Shown piece by piece: positions 36,589 to 45,606 of a stretch of DNA of 64,000 nucleotides. The translations under genes and the position numbers were made by a program. Source of the stretch: Allobosea sp. OK403 (GTDB lineage: Bacteria > Pseudomonadota > Alphaproteobacteria > Rhizobiales > Beijerinckiaceae). The notes beneath the pieces were generated by a model. The model saw only the letters and a list, made by a program, of their open reading frames with translations. It made no database searches and had not been told where the DNA came from. Position 1 is the first letter of the stretch. Every line of letters starts with the position of its first letter. Location: positions 1 through 64,000 of the forward strand of contig NZ_FOQV01000002.1 in NCBI RefSeq assembly GCF_900113835.1, given 5' to 3'.

Positions 36589-37071
36589 TCACGCCGCCGC
36601 GCTGCTGCGGGCCTTGACCACGGCGAGTGGCGCCGTGGGCGCGGGCCAGAGCTGGACGCGATAGAAATCGTCACCCTCGAGCCCGTCCTCGCTCAGCGTG
36701 TCGAGGCCGGCATAGGAGACACGAACCCGGTAGCTTCCCGGCGGCACGCTGAGGCGCGGCGCATCGGGCAGATAATCCGTGCAGCCGGCAATCGCGACGT
36801 TGCCGGAGCGGACGGTGAAGGAGCCCTCATTGACCATGTCCCACTCGCCAAAATCGGCGGGAGGCGCCAGCGCATGGAGCGAGACGACGACCGGCACGGT
36901 CATGTTGCGCACTGTGCCGACACCGATGGATTGCACCGATGCTGCGAACAGCCGCTCGACGGCCTCGTCCGTCCAGAGCGAGCCGAAATCGTCATTGGCC
37001 GTCTCGTCCTGGATGTAGAACTGGAAATAATCGGCGAAGATCGCGAGTTCGATCGTGGTCTCCGTCGTCAT
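36589..37071 (-). CDS. ComJ-like protein, function uncertain
   Basis: A 160-residue soluble protein without signal peptide. The pattern IFADYFQFYIQD..WTDEAVERLFAAS..VGTVRNMTVPVVVSL..VPPGSYRVRVSYAG resembles ComJ, the Bacillus protein that inhibits the DNA-entry nuclease NucA: a YxQF start, WTDEA, and a late PxGxY strand. GAGGAG precedes ATG 37071. No nuclease gene is adjacent, so the inhibitor role is unproven. The likeness is from memory, and the family may be a broader beta-sandwich group. Confidence 0.5.
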   Translation of the reverse strand: MTTETTIELAIFADYFQFYIQDETANDDFGSLWTDEAVERLFAASVQSIGVGTVRNMTVPVVVSLHALAPPADFGEWDMVNEGSFTVRSGNVAIAGCTDYLPDAPRLSVPPGSYRVRVSYAGLDTLSEDGLEGDDFYRVQLWPAPTAPLAVVKARSSAAA

Positions 37072-37226
37072 GGGCGCTCCTCTTGAAACTGCGCCGGTCT
37101 TGCAACAGCGCCAGCAACCTCCAGCGCGACCATGTCGAGAGTGTGTCGCGCCACGCAGCCGGCATGTTGTTGGCCGCCCCGGAATCGGTCATGGTCACGC
37201 GTCTTTCGTCGATCGGACATGCCGCC

Positions 37227-37562
37227 ATGCGCGCTTTTGCTCTCCTCGCTACCCTCGGCATCGCCCTTGCCGGCTGTCAGACTCGGCCCGTCGCTCCGCC
37301 CGCGCCGCCGCCAGAGCAGGCCTATCCCGGCGTGACGCCGAGCACCTTCCATATGCCGGGCGGTTCGGGATGCTCCGGCGAGGTCGAGCGCTTCCAGGCC
37401 GTGATGGATAACGACCTCGCCACCGGGCATACCACCAAGGGCGTCCACGCTCGCGTCAGCGCTGAGATCGCAACCGCCCGCTCGACCTGCACTGCAGGCA
37501 ATGAAGGCGGCGCGATGGGGCAAATCCACGCGACCAAGACGAGGTTCGGCTATCCGGGCTGA
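37227..37562 (+). CDS. Small lipoprotein, unknown function
   Basis: A 111-residue protein with a lipoprotein signal: MRAFALLATLGIALAGC, where the lipobox LAGC predicts lipid attachment at Cys17. A proline-rich linker (PVAPPAPPPEQ) is followed by a compact domain with SGCSGEVERFQAVMDNDL, VHARVSAEIATARSTC and HATKTRFGYP. Two cysteines could form a disulfide. An in-frame ATG at 37191 is an alternative start. I recall similar small lipoproteins in rhizobial relatives but no function. Confidence 0.65.
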   Translation: MRAFALLATLGIALAGCQTRPVAPPAPPPEQAYPGVTPSTFHMPGGSGCSGEVERFQAVMDNDLATGHTTKGVHARVSAEIATARSTCTAGNEGGAMGQIHATKTRFGYPG

Positions 37563-37574
37563 GGCCGGAGAGCC

Positions 37575-37943
37575 TTAGCGCTCGTTGAGGTTATGGACCT
37601 TGGTGGTGGTGTTGCCGCCGCAAGTGTAGCAGCACTCGGTGCATGCCTGCTTGCCGCCCTGGCCCATGCCCCAGTAACGCGCCGCATTGCCCTTGAGCCA
37701 GGCACCGTAGCAGATTTTCTCGCCCTTGATGCAGGTCAGCGGGTAACTCACCGTGTCATAGGTGCGGTTGACATAGACCTTGCCGCCGCCCGGCCATTCA
37801 TTACGCCGGTTCTGCGAGTAGAAGGCGACTTCGATCGCATTGGCCGAAAAGCTGCGCAGCTTCCAGGTCATGACGTCGGCGGATGCGGCCGACGGCATCA
37901 GAACGGCGGCCGTCAGCAGGCCCGCAAGGCAGTGTCGCAGCAT
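37575..37943 (-). CDS. Secreted cysteine-containing protein, unknown
   Basis: A 122-residue exported protein. Residues 1-22 form a signal peptide (MLRHCLAGLLTAAVLMPSAASA). The mature part has beta-like segments (WKLRSFSANAIEVAFYS, KVYVNRTYDTVSY) and a cysteine cluster near the end (CIKGEKICYG, CTECCYTCGG), which suggests disulfides or metal binding in the periplasm. ATG 37943 follows a GGGGGG stretch; a longer frame to 37982 lacks signal-peptide form. It converges with the lipoprotein gene. Family not recognised. Confidence 0.6.
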   Translation of the reverse strand: MLRHCLAGLLTAAVLMPSAASADVMTWKLRSFSANAIEVAFYSQNRRNEWPGGGKVYVNRTYDTVSYPLTCIKGEKICYGAWLKGNAARYWGMGQGGKQACTECCYTCGGNTTTKVHNLNER

Positions 37944-38041
37944 GGATCCCCCCGGTGGGGAGAGATCCTCCCCTTGGGTCAATCGTGCTCATTTAGCCAA
38001 ATAACGCAAGGGCTTGCCTGAGGTTGCAAAGTCTGCCGCAC

Positions 38042-40117
38042 TCACGCGGCGAGCCCACGCTTCTCCAGCAGCGCATCCGGCGTCGGCAGCCTGCCCCTGA
38101 ACAGCGTATAAGCCTCGGCCGGGTCGCGCGTATCGCCGGCCGAATAGATGTAGCGCTTCAGCTTGTTCGCAACCGCAGGCGCGAAGACGTCGCCAGCCTC
38201 AATGAAGGCGTTGAAGGCGTCGGCATCCATCACCTCCGACCAGAGATAGCTGTAATAGCCGGCCGAATAGCCGTCTCCGGAGAAGACATGGGTGAAATGC
38301 GGCGTGCGGTGACGCATGATGATCTCGTCCGGCATGCCGATCCGCTTAAGCTCCGCCGCCTCGAAAGCGAGCGGATCGATCTCGCCCGGATCCTCCAATG
38401 AATGGAAGGCGAGATCGACCAGCGCCGATGAGGTGTACTCCACGGTGGAGAACCCCTGGTTGAAAGTCTGCGCCGTCTTGATCTTGTCGATCAGCGCCGC
38501 GGGGATGGGCTCGCCGGTCTCGGCATGCAGGCAATAGGCCTGCATCACCTCTGATGTCAGGAACCAGTGCTCGTAAAGCTGCGAGGGCAGTTCGACGAAA
38601 TCGCGCGAGACCGAAGTGCCGGCAAGCGAGCCGTAGTGCACATCCGAGAGCAAGCCATGCAAGGCGTGGCCGAATTCGTGGAACAGCGTGCGCGCATCAT
38701 CGATCGAGAGCAGTGCCGGCTTGCCCTCCGCCGGTTTGGCGAAATTGCAGACATTGACGATGATCGGCCGAACCTCGCCGTCGAAATTGCGCTGGCCGCG
38801 ATAGGCGCTCATCCAGGCGCCGGAGCGCTTCGAGGCGCGGGCGAAATAATCGCCGAGGAACAGGCCGATATGCCGGCCGCTCGCCACCTCCTTGACCTCC
38901 CAGATCCGCACATCCGGGTGATAGCCCTTGAGGTCAGGCTTCGCCTCGAAGGCAAGCCCGAACAGCTTGCCAGCGACATCGAAGGCCGCAGTGATGATGC
39001 GGTCGAGCTGGAGATAGGGCTTCAGCACCGCCTCGTCGAGCGCATAGGTCTGCTGGCGCACCTTCTCGGCATAATGGCGCCAGTCCCAGGGGCGGATCGG
39101 TCCGTTCTCGCCCTCGCTCTGCGCCAGCGCGGCGAGATCGGCTGCCTCCCGCGCGGCGCGCGCCTTGGCCGGTTTCCAGACCAGTTCGAGCAGGTCGCGG
39201 ACATGGGTCGGCGTCTTCGCCATGGAATCGTCGAGCTTGAAATGCGCGAAGGTCGGAAAGCCAAGCAGCTTCGCCTTCTCCGCCCGAAGCTTCACCATCT
39301 CGGCGACGATGGCGCGGTTGTCGGTCTCCCCGCCATTCTCACCGCGCTTGCTCCAGGCAATGAAGGCCTCCTCGCGCAGATCGCGACGTGTCGAGAAGGT
39401 CAGGAAGGGCTCGATGATCGAGCGCGACAGCGTCACCGCATGTTTGCCCGCATGACCGCGGTCGGTAGCGGCGCGCGCCATCGCCGCGATCAGGAAGGTC
39501 GGCAGGCCGGCGAGCCCCGCCTCATCTTCGATGATCAGCGCATAGCTCGATTCGTCCTTCAGCACGTTCTGGCTGAACTGCGTGCCGAGCCCCGCAAGGC
39601 GTTCGTTGATCGCGGCGAGCCGCATCTTGTCTTCTGGGCCGAGCTGCGCGCCCGAACGGATGAAGCCGCGATGCGTCCGCTCCAGGAGCCGCGCCTGCTC
39701 GGCGTCCAGGCCTAACGTCTCGCGCCTGGCGAACACCGCATCGACGCGGGCAAACAGCGCGGGATCCATCATGATCGCCGACCAATGCCGCGAGGTAAGC
39801 GGCGACAGCTCGCGCTCGATCGCCTGCAGCGCCTCGTTCGTATCGGCTCCCGCAAGGTTGTAGAACACGCCGCCGACGCGGCTGAGCGCCCTGCCCGCGC
39901 GCTCCAGCGCCTCGATGGTGTTGGCGAAGTCCGGCGCCGCGGCCTCAGTGGTCAGCGCGTCGATCTCGGATCTGTGCTTGGAGAGTGCTGCCTCGAAGGC
40001 CGGGTGGATATGCTCGGGCGCGATTGCGGCAAAAGGCGGCAGACCAAAGGGCGTGTCCCAAACACGCGAAAACGGATTGTTGGCGGGCAGCGACAGGGCT
40101 TCGGGGGCAAGCGTCAT
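38042..40117 (-). CDS. dcp: Peptidyl-dipeptidase Dcp (M3 zinc peptidase)
   Basis: Cuts dipeptides from the C-terminus of short peptides. The 691-residue protein carries the M3 zinc site TLFHEFGHALHGLLS (HExxH), with a further Glu expected about 25 residues later in FVELPSQLYEHW. The N-terminal half is helical (ALSKHRSEIDAL, ALERAGRALSRVG), as in Dcp and oligopeptidase A. ATG 40117 begins MTLAPEALSLPANNPF, typical of the family; the open frame beyond it looks non-coding and overlaps a dispersed repeat. It has no signal peptide and is probably cytoplasmic. Confidence 0.92.
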   Translation of the reverse strand: MTLAPEALSLPANNPFSRVWDTPFGLPPFAAIAPEHIHPAFEAALSKHRSEIDALTTEAAAPDFANTIEALERAGRALSRVGGVFYNLAGADTNEALQAIERELSPLTSRHWSAIMMDPALFARVDAVFARRETLGLDAEQARLLERTHRGFIRSGAQLGPEDKMRLAAINERLAGLGTQFSQNVLKDESSYALIIEDEAGLAGLPTFLIAAMARAATDRGHAGKHAVTLSRSIIEPFLTFSTRRDLREEAFIAWSKRGENGGETDNRAIVAEMVKLRAEKAKLLGFPTFAHFKLDDSMAKTPTHVRDLLELVWKPAKARAAREAADLAALAQSEGENGPIRPWDWRHYAEKVRQQTYALDEAVLKPYLQLDRIITAAFDVAGKLFGLAFEAKPDLKGYHPDVRIWEVKEVASGRHIGLFLGDYFARASKRSGAWMSAYRGQRNFDGEVRPIIVNVCNFAKPAEGKPALLSIDDARTLFHEFGHALHGLLSDVHYGSLAGTSVSRDFVELPSQLYEHWFLTSEVMQAYCLHAETGEPIPAALIDKIKTAQTFNQGFSTVEYTSSALVDLAFHSLEDPGEIDPLAFEAAELKRIGMPDEIIMRHRTPHFTHVFSGDGYSAGYYSYLWSEVMDADAFNAFIEAGDVFAPAVANKLKRYIYSAGDTRDPAEAYTLFRGRLPTPDALLEKRGLAA

Positions 40118-40165
40118 CGGGGTATCCGGTTGAATTGAGGGCGTAGAACGCGGACGCACAAGACT

Positions 40166-40266
40166 AGAGCATTTTCGAGCGAAGTGGACACCGGTTCGCG
40201 TGAAGAAAATGCGATAAAACAAGAAGGTAGAGCATTCTCGCGCTTCGGAGAAACGCGGAAATGCTC
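40166..40266. repeat. Dispersed palindromic element, copy 2
   Basis: Closely matches 8521-8586: AGAGCATTTTCGAGCGAAGT, ACCGGTTCGCGTGAAGAAAA and TAAAACAAG in the same order. A second hairpin follows, GAGCATT (40230-40236) with AATGCTC (40260-40266). It sits between dcp and the Nudix gene. Confidence 0.8.
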
Positions 40267-40274
40267 TTGAAGGA

Positions 40275-41009
40275 TCAGTCTCGCCGCCAGATATGGGCAA
40301 GATAAGGCCGCATGAAGAGTGGCATGTCGAGACGCTCGGCATCCTCGGGGCCGCGGACGATGGCGATATCGGCAAGCTCCGGCTCATCCTGCGTCGCCAT
40401 GCGCGCGAGCATCAGCGCGCGCGCCGCCTCGGCCGGCATGGCGATGGAGACGGGCCGCATGAAGGCGATACGCCCGGGCAGGATCACCGCCGTCCAGCTC
40501 TCCTCCACCGTGATCTCGTCAAGCGTCAGCCCGGTCTCCTCGCAAAGCTCGCGCGTCACGCTGCCGGCGAGATCGAGCGTGCCGTCGGGCCGCGCATCCT
40601 CGCGGTCGGGCGTGCCGGCGGCGAAATAGACCTTGCCGGGATTGGCGGTGTGCTGCCCCATCACGCCGCACAGGAACGCACCGTCCGCGGCACGCAGAGC
40701 CGCCATTGCAAAGCCGTTGCGCACCACCGGACCCGGATGGCCGAAATCGCGCCAGCTGATGAAAGCGGCATAATCGGTCTCGAAATAGCCAGCCCGGAAG
40801 ACGCCGTCGACGATCGCCGCGCGGTGCTGCAGCATCACCTTGCCGTTGAACATCGCCGGCTTGCCGGCGCTGATTCGGCCCCAATGCGCCACGATCTCGT
40901 CCGCACGCTCCCGCGCGAAAATCCAGTCATGAGGCTCGATCAGCGCCTCCAGGCCGGCAAGCTCGACAATCGCGCCATCGACAATGCCGTTCTGTCCGAG
41001 AGAGGTCAC
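40275..41009 (-). CDS. Nudix hydrolase
   Basis: Hydrolase of nucleoside-diphosphate-linked compounds, 244 residues. The Nudix helix is present as LDLAGSVTRELCEETGLTLDE (RExxEExG core), inside a larger protein with extra N-terminal beta region (FNGKVMLQHRAAIVDGVFRAGYFETDYAAF). It starts with GTG at 41009, overlapping the PhzF stop codon by three bases, so it is the last gene of a four-gene operon with phzF, an EEP-family gene and pdxY. The substrate cannot be told. Confidence 0.82.
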   Translation of the reverse strand: MTSLGQNGIVDGAIVELAGLEALIEPHDWIFARERADEIVAHWGRISAGKPAMFNGKVMLQHRAAIVDGVFRAGYFETDYAAFISWRDFGHPGPVVRNGFAMAALRAADGAFLCGVMGQHTANPGKVYFAAGTPDREDARPDGTLDLAGSVTRELCEETGLTLDEITVEESWTAVILPGRIAFMRPVSIAMPAEAARALMLARMATQDEPELADIAIVRGPEDAERLDMPLFMRPYLAHIWRRD

Positions 41010-41908
41010 AGCAGCACGCCCTCGCTGACCAGCACCGCCGAGCCGCCGATGCGGGCCGAAACCAGCGCTCCGCTTGCGACCGTCAGTTCCAGCACGATCT
41101 GCGAGGGCCGGCCCATCTCATAGCCCTGCTCGATGACGAAGCGATGCTCGCCGTCGGCGGGTTTGTCGAAGGCCATGACCACGCCGGCGAAGGCGGCAGC
41201 AGCCCCACCGGTCGCAGGATCCTCTGCGATGCCGGCACCGGGCCAGAACATGCGTGCGTGATAGTGATGTCCCGTCTCAACGGTCTGCCGGCAATAGACG
41301 AAGGCGTTGGGATGCTCAGCAGGCTTCATCACCGCGTCCCAGCGGGACAGGTCGAGCTTGACCCTGCCGATTGCATCGAGGCCGGCCACCGGCACGAACG
41401 TAAAGGGGACACCTGCCGAGAACACAGCGGCACGATGCGCCTCGAACCCGATTTCGCTCTCCTCGAGCCCGAGCACGGCCGCGAGCGCGGCGTTGGCGGA
41501 CGCGGCCTCGATCTCCTGCGGCAGGCGCGGCATGGTGAAGACCGCACGGCCAGAACGAGGCCCGTCGACCGAGACCGCACAAGGCACGAGCCCGACCTTC
41601 TCCTCCAGCACCAGGAGATCGGCCCCCATACCGTCGGCCGCATCGCGCAAGGCGAGCAGCACTGCCGTGCCGACCGTCGGATGTCCCGCGAAGGGCAGCT
41701 CCCGGCCGGGCGTGAAGATGCGGATCGCGGCGCGATGGCCGGCTTCAGCCGGCGGCGCCACGAACACCGTCTCCGACAGGTTGAATTCGCGCGTGATCGC
41801 CTGCATCGCCTCGGTATCGAGCCCCTCGGCATCGAGCACCACGGCGAGCGGATTGCCGGCATGCGCTTGGGTGGTGAAGACGTCGAGTGTGACGAAGCGG
41901 CGCTTCAT
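41006..41908 (-). CDS. PhzF-family isomerase-like protein
   Basis: Member of the PhzF/diaminopimelate epimerase fold, 300 residues. Characteristic parts are VDVFTTQAHAGNPLAVVLDA-type start, NLSETVFVAPP with the conserved active-site Glu, and RELPFAGHPTVGTAVLL. Phenazine genes are absent, so it probably acts as a general isomerase of unknown substrate, as is usual for stand-alone members. It overlaps both neighbours by a few bases (EEP-family gene upstream, Nudix downstream), showing tight co-translation. Confidence 0.9.
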   Translation of the reverse strand: MKRRFVTLDVFTTQAHAGNPLAVVLDAEGLDTEAMQAITREFNLSETVFVAPPAEAGHRAAIRIFTPGRELPFAGHPTVGTAVLLALRDAADGMGADLLVLEEKVGLVPCAVSVDGPRSGRAVFTMPRLPQEIEAASANAALAAVLGLEESEIGFEAHRAAVFSAGVPFTFVPVAGLDAIGRVKLDLSRWDAVMKPAEHPNAFVYCRQTVETGHHYHARMFWPGAGIAEDPATGGAAAAFAGVVMAFDKPADGEHRFVIEQGYEMGRPSQIVLELTVASGALVSARIGGSAVLVSEGVLL

Positions 41909-43029
41909 GGAGACGGTCCCTCGGGAATGACGAGATCAATGGTCAGGGGGCTATGGTCGGAGGCTTTCGGCCGGTCCCAGCCGACGCGCGGATAGCGGTC
42001 GGCGCAGGTCGCGAGCCTTGCCATCGAGCGGTCGGGCGCGCGCGGATCGAGCGGCACGCGATAAGGCAGGCCGCGCCGGATCATCTGCATCGCGGGCTTA
42101 GGATTCGCCGCCGCCAGCGCCGGCGAGAGCAGGATGTGGTCGAGCGGCATGTGACTGTCGATCAGCCTCTGCTGGCTCTCCGACCAGAAGCGTCGAAAAT
42201 GCGTCCAGCGCTCATACGCAGGCAGCGCCTCCATCGGATCGACGGCGAAATCCTCCAGCAACGGCTCGATGCCACTCTCGCCCTCGTCGACGATCTCGGC
42301 CAGAGGGCCGAGCCCATAGCGATAGGCGTTGAGATCGCCGAGCACGATCCAGTTCGCCTCGCGCCAGCCGCCGCCGAAGCGCGTCTTGACCAGATGCTTG
42401 ACCGCCCTCGCCTCGGCGCAGCGCACCGGCAGCGTCGCCTGGCGGCCATCCTCGCGGCCATTGTCCATCGACTTCAGATGGCAGCCGAACAGGCTGAGCT
42501 TGCAGCTGCCGAAATCCAGCGCGACCTCCAGGCAATCGCGTGCAAACACCTTGCCATCGGGGCCGATGCCCAGCGCGGCGAGATCGCGGTCATGCACGCC
42601 AGCCTGCGCGAAGGTCAGGTCCTTGTGGGAGTGCACCGTAACCGCCTGCGGCGCCAGCAGGTCGCGCCGCGCCGCAAAGCCGATGTCGATATCGCGCCGG
42701 TCATTGCCGTCGAGCAATGCGAAATGGCCATAGCGATGGTCAGAGCTGCGATGGACGTAGTTGGCGAAGAAGGCCTGCAGGCTCGCGAGTGAATCGACCT
42801 CCTGCAGCATCCAGAGATCGGCCTGGGCCTCGGCGATGGCGAGCGCAGTCATCTGGCGCTTGTCGTCCTCCAGCGCCACCGCCAGCGAGCGCTCGACAGC
42901 ATCGCGTTCGTCCGCGCGCGGAAAATGGAACAGCGACAGCGCCGCATCGGTCTCGAACCGCCCGCTCGGCCCGAAGCGATGCCGCGTCAGCAGGTTCTCG
43001 ACATTGAAGGTGCCGATGCGCAGCTTCAT
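41905..43029 (-). CDS. Endonuclease/exonuclease/phosphatase-family protein
   Basis: Metal-dependent hydrolase of the DNase I-like fold, 374 residues. Motifs in order: RIGTFNVENLLTRH at the start, MLQEVDSL (metal Glu), GCHLKSMDNG, VLGDLNAYRYG (GDxN), LDHILLSP and KASDHSPLTIDL (SDH). No signal peptide is seen, so it is likely intracellular. It overlaps phzF by four bases. Substrate may be DNA, RNA or a phosphoester; sequence alone does not decide. Confidence 0.88.
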   Translation of the reverse strand: MKLRIGTFNVENLLTRHRFGPSGRFETDAALSLFHFPRADERDAVERSLAVALEDDKRQMTALAIAEAQADLWMLQEVDSLASLQAFFANYVHRSSDHRYGHFALLDGNDRRDIDIGFAARRDLLAPQAVTVHSHKDLTFAQAGVHDRDLAALGIGPDGKVFARDCLEVALDFGSCKLSLFGCHLKSMDNGREDGRQATLPVRCAEARAVKHLVKTRFGGGWREANWIVLGDLNAYRYGLGPLAEIVDEGESGIEPLLEDFAVDPMEALPAYERWTHFRRFWSESQQRLIDSHMPLDHILLSPALAAANPKPAMQMIRRGLPYRVPLDPRAPDRSMARLATCADRYPRVGWDRPKASDHSPLTIDLVIPEGPSP

Positions 43030-43035
43030 GCCGGT

Positions 43036-43884
43036 TCAGACCGGCTCGGGGACGAACTGGTGCGATGGCGTCACGAACTCGTCCTGCGCCGCGACCATCA
43101 GGATCTCGCGCGAACCCGCCTCTTTGGTCCGCTTCAGCAGGCCGTAGATCGAGGCCGAGGCCTTAGCGAGCGCGGCTGCCGCCGATCCCTCGCGCAGATA
43201 ATGGGTGAAGAACAGCGCTGCGATGGCGTCGCCAGCGCCATTGAGGCTGACATCGAGTTTCGGCGTGCGCACCCGCCAGGAGCCCTTGGCGTCTGAGGCC
43301 ATCATGTCGATGGCGTCGTCAGGGGTTTCATTGGTCGAGAGCGACGTCACCAGCACGACCCTCGGCCCGCTGTCGCGCAGTGCCTCAGTCGCGCGATGCG
43401 CATCGGCGATGGTCTTGATCGCGATATCGGTCAGCAATTCCAGCTCGAACTGGTTGGGCGTCACGATATCAGCCGCCGGCACCGCCTGCTCGCGCATGAA
43501 TTCGGGGATGCCCGGCCGCACGAAGATCCCGCGCCCGACATCGCCGATGACAGGATCGCAGCAATAGAGCGCCTTGGGATTGGCCGCGCGCACGCGCTCC
43601 ACCGCCGAAAGGATGGCATGCCCGATATCGGCCGAGCCCATATAGCCGGAGAGCACACCGTCGCAGGACGGCAGCACGCCGCGCTCGGCAATGCCTTCCA
43701 TCACCTCGTCGATCATGCCGCCGTCGAAGACGCGGCCCTTCCAGGCGCCATAACCGGTGTGATTGGAAAACTGGACGGTGTGGATCGGCCAGACCTCGAC
43801 GCCCAGGCGCTGCATCGGGAACACGGCGGAGGCATTGCCGACATGACCATAAGCGACATGCGACTGGATCGAGAGGATGTTCAT
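43036..43884 (-). CDS. pdxY: Pyridoxal kinase
   Basis: Phosphorylates pyridoxal in the vitamin B6 salvage pathway. The 282-residue protein starts with ILSIQSHVAYGHVGNASAVF, the pyridoxal-kinase substrate loop, and has CDPVIGDVGRGIFV, VTPNQFELELL and the anion-hole/catalytic motif SLNGAGDAIAALF. It is the first gene of the operon, six bases before the EEP-family gene. Confidence 0.94.
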   Translation of the reverse strand: MNILSIQSHVAYGHVGNASAVFPMQRLGVEVWPIHTVQFSNHTGYGAWKGRVFDGGMIDEVMEGIAERGVLPSCDGVLSGYMGSADIGHAILSAVERVRAANPKALYCCDPVIGDVGRGIFVRPGIPEFMREQAVPAADIVTPNQFELELLTDIAIKTIADAHRATEALRDSGPRVVLVTSLSTNETPDDAIDMMASDAKGSWRVRTPKLDVSLNGAGDAIAALFFTHYLREGSAAAALAKASASIYGLLKRTKEAGSREILMVAAQDEFVTPSHQFVPEPV

Positions 43885-43981
43885 GAGGCAACGCGCTTGG
43901 TGACGGAAACGAAAGCTCTACCCGCTCGCCCCGCCTCGCCGCAAATCGAAAGCGGTGATGGCCGCGATCAATCCTTCAGGG

Positions 43982-44389
43982 TCACGAGCCAGTCAGCTGG
44001 GCGACGCCGGCCGTATCAGTGAACTGGACCAGGCTCAGGATCTTGCCGTCTGCGATCGTGAACAGGTCCATGACCTCGAAGGGCGCGCTGCGCCCGCTTG
44101 GGACACACAGCACATCCGCACGCCAATGCAATGCCGCCCTGTCGTCCTCGATCGTCAGCGCAAGCGTCTCGAGATTGCTGAAGACGAAGGCGCCGATCAG
44201 CTCTGCCATCTGCGCGCGCACAGCGGCATGGCCGGTCGGCTGCATGAACATCGGCGCGGGCGCCGACGCTCCCGAGAGCCGATAGCTGCAATCGCGATGG
44301 AAATAGCCCATCACGGCGTCGAGGTCGCCGCGATGGCGCGCCTCATAGGCATCCTTGATCAGGGTCTCGATCGCAGCGCGCCCGGTCAT
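43982..44389 (-). CDS. NTF2-like (SnoaL-type) protein
   Basis: A 135-residue cone-fold protein: helical start AAIETLIKDAYEARHRGDLDAVMGYFHRDC, then strands with FSNLETLALTIEDDRAALHW and a late FEVMDLFTIADGKILSLVQFTD, the usual end of the SnoaL/NTF2 family. ATG 44389 follows GGAGAGG. Such proteins bind small molecules or act as isomerases or hydrolases; no catalytic set is clear. It lies between pdxY and the ABC transporter genes, all on the minus strand. Confidence 0.8.
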   Translation of the reverse strand: MTGRAAIETLIKDAYEARHRGDLDAVMGYFHRDCSYRLSGASAPAPMFMQPTGHAAVRAQMAELIGAFVFSNLETLALTIEDDRAALHWRADVLCVPSGRSAPFEVMDLFTIADGKILSLVQFTDTAGVAQLTGS

Positions 44390-44447
44390 CTCGCCTCTCC
44401 TTGCGTCAGAGGCGAGTGTGACCAGCGCACCGGACAATGTCGAGAGG

Positions 44448-45482
44448 TCAGGAGCCGGACGCCGCCTTCTTCGCGAAGGTATCGATGAAGGTCTTCTTCA
44501 GATCGACATTCGACGTCGCCAGTTCCGGGTCGAGCAGCTTCAGCGCGTCATAGACGCTCTGCTGGCCTTCGGGCGGCGAGATGCCGGTGCGCGAATAGCT
44601 CTCCTGCGAGTTCTTGACCGCGCGCAGATAAAGCGGCTTGTCGCCAAGCAGATATTCCGGCGGCACGAGGTCGGCAACATCCTCGGGTTTGGCCGTCTCC
44701 AGCCATTTCAGCGCCTTGACGAAGGCGTTGACGAGTTTTTGCGTCGTCACCGGGTTCTTCTCGGCGAATTCACCCTTGAGATACAGCACCGCGGCGGGGT
44801 TCGAGCCGCCGAAGAGAGCGCGCGTGCCGGCCTCGGTGCGCGTATCGATCAGCGTGACGATGTCGCCATCGGCTTCGAGCTTCGAGGTCACGGGGTCGAG
44901 ATGCGAGATGATGTCGACCTGGCCCTGCTTGATCGCGGCGACCGCGCTCGCGCCGGCGCCGATGCCGATGATCGGCGCATCCGTCGCCTTCAGCCCGGCC
45001 TTGACCATGGCGTATTGCGCGGTCAGCGCCGTCGAGGAGCCCGGCGCAGTGACGCCGATCTTCAGCCCCTTGAAGTCGGCGGCCGATTTGACCTTGTCGG
45101 CGAGCTCCTTGCGCACGGCGATGGTGATCGCCGGGAAGCGCCCGAGCTCGACCACGGCGCGCACATCCTGGCCCTTGGCCTGCATGCGGATGGTGTGCTC
45201 ATAGGCGCCGGTGACGACATCGACCGAACCTCCAACCAGCGCCTGCAGCGATTTGGCGCCGCCGCCGAAATCATTGATCTCGACATCGAGCCCCTGCTCC
45301 TTGAAGAAGCCCTTCTTCTCGGCGACCGTCAGCGGGAGATAATAGAGCAATTGCTTGCCGCCGACGCCGAGCGTCAGCTTGGATTTTTCGGCGTTCTGGG
45401 CCAACGCGGCCCGGGTAAAGCCCGGAGCGCTCCAGGCCGCCAGCGCGACGCCGGCCGCCATGATCAGATGTCTGCGGTTCAT
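44448..45482 (-). CDS. ABC transporter substrate-binding protein (NitT/TauT type)
   Basis: Periplasmic binding protein, 344 residues, with a twin-arginine-like start (MNRRHLIMAAGVALAAWSAP) and cleavage near AALAQ. The fold is the NMT1/SsuA type: YYLPLTVAEKKGFFKEQGLDVEI, GAYEHTIRMQAKGQ, GLKIGVTAPGSSTALTAQYA. It works with the permease at 47036 and ATPase at 47824. Candidate ligands include nitrate, sulfonates, pyrimidine or thiamine precursors; none can be chosen from sequence. A DUF3592 gene separates it from the permease. Confidence 0.9.
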   Translation of the reverse strand: MNRRHLIMAAGVALAAWSAPGFTRAALAQNAEKSKLTLGVGGKQLLYYLPLTVAEKKGFFKEQGLDVEINDFGGGAKSLQALVGGSVDVVTGAYEHTIRMQAKGQDVRAVVELGRFPAITIAVRKELADKVKSAADFKGLKIGVTAPGSSTALTAQYAMVKAGLKATDAPIIGIGAGASAVAAIKQGQVDIISHLDPVTSKLEADGDIVTLIDTRTEAGTRALFGGSNPAAVLYLKGEFAEKNPVTTQKLVNAFVKALKWLETAKPEDVADLVPPEYLLGDKPLYLRAVKNSQESYSRTGISPPEGQQSVYDALKLLDPELATSNVDLKKTFIDTFAKKAASGS

Positions 45483-45606
45483 CGGGTTTCCTTCCCTGAG
45501 GATGCTTTGCTTTGAAAGCCTTGTTGGGAAGCAGTTCTAGATTAGTCGCAGGCCTCGCGCCAACCCCGCCTTGAGTCAAAGGCGTTGCCGAATCGAGCCG
45601 GCGATT

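Noticed and set aside
41006..41908. Phenazine biosynthesis locus from the PhzF-like gene
   Set aside because: No other phz gene is present; stand-alone PhzF-fold proteins are common and unrelated to phenazines.
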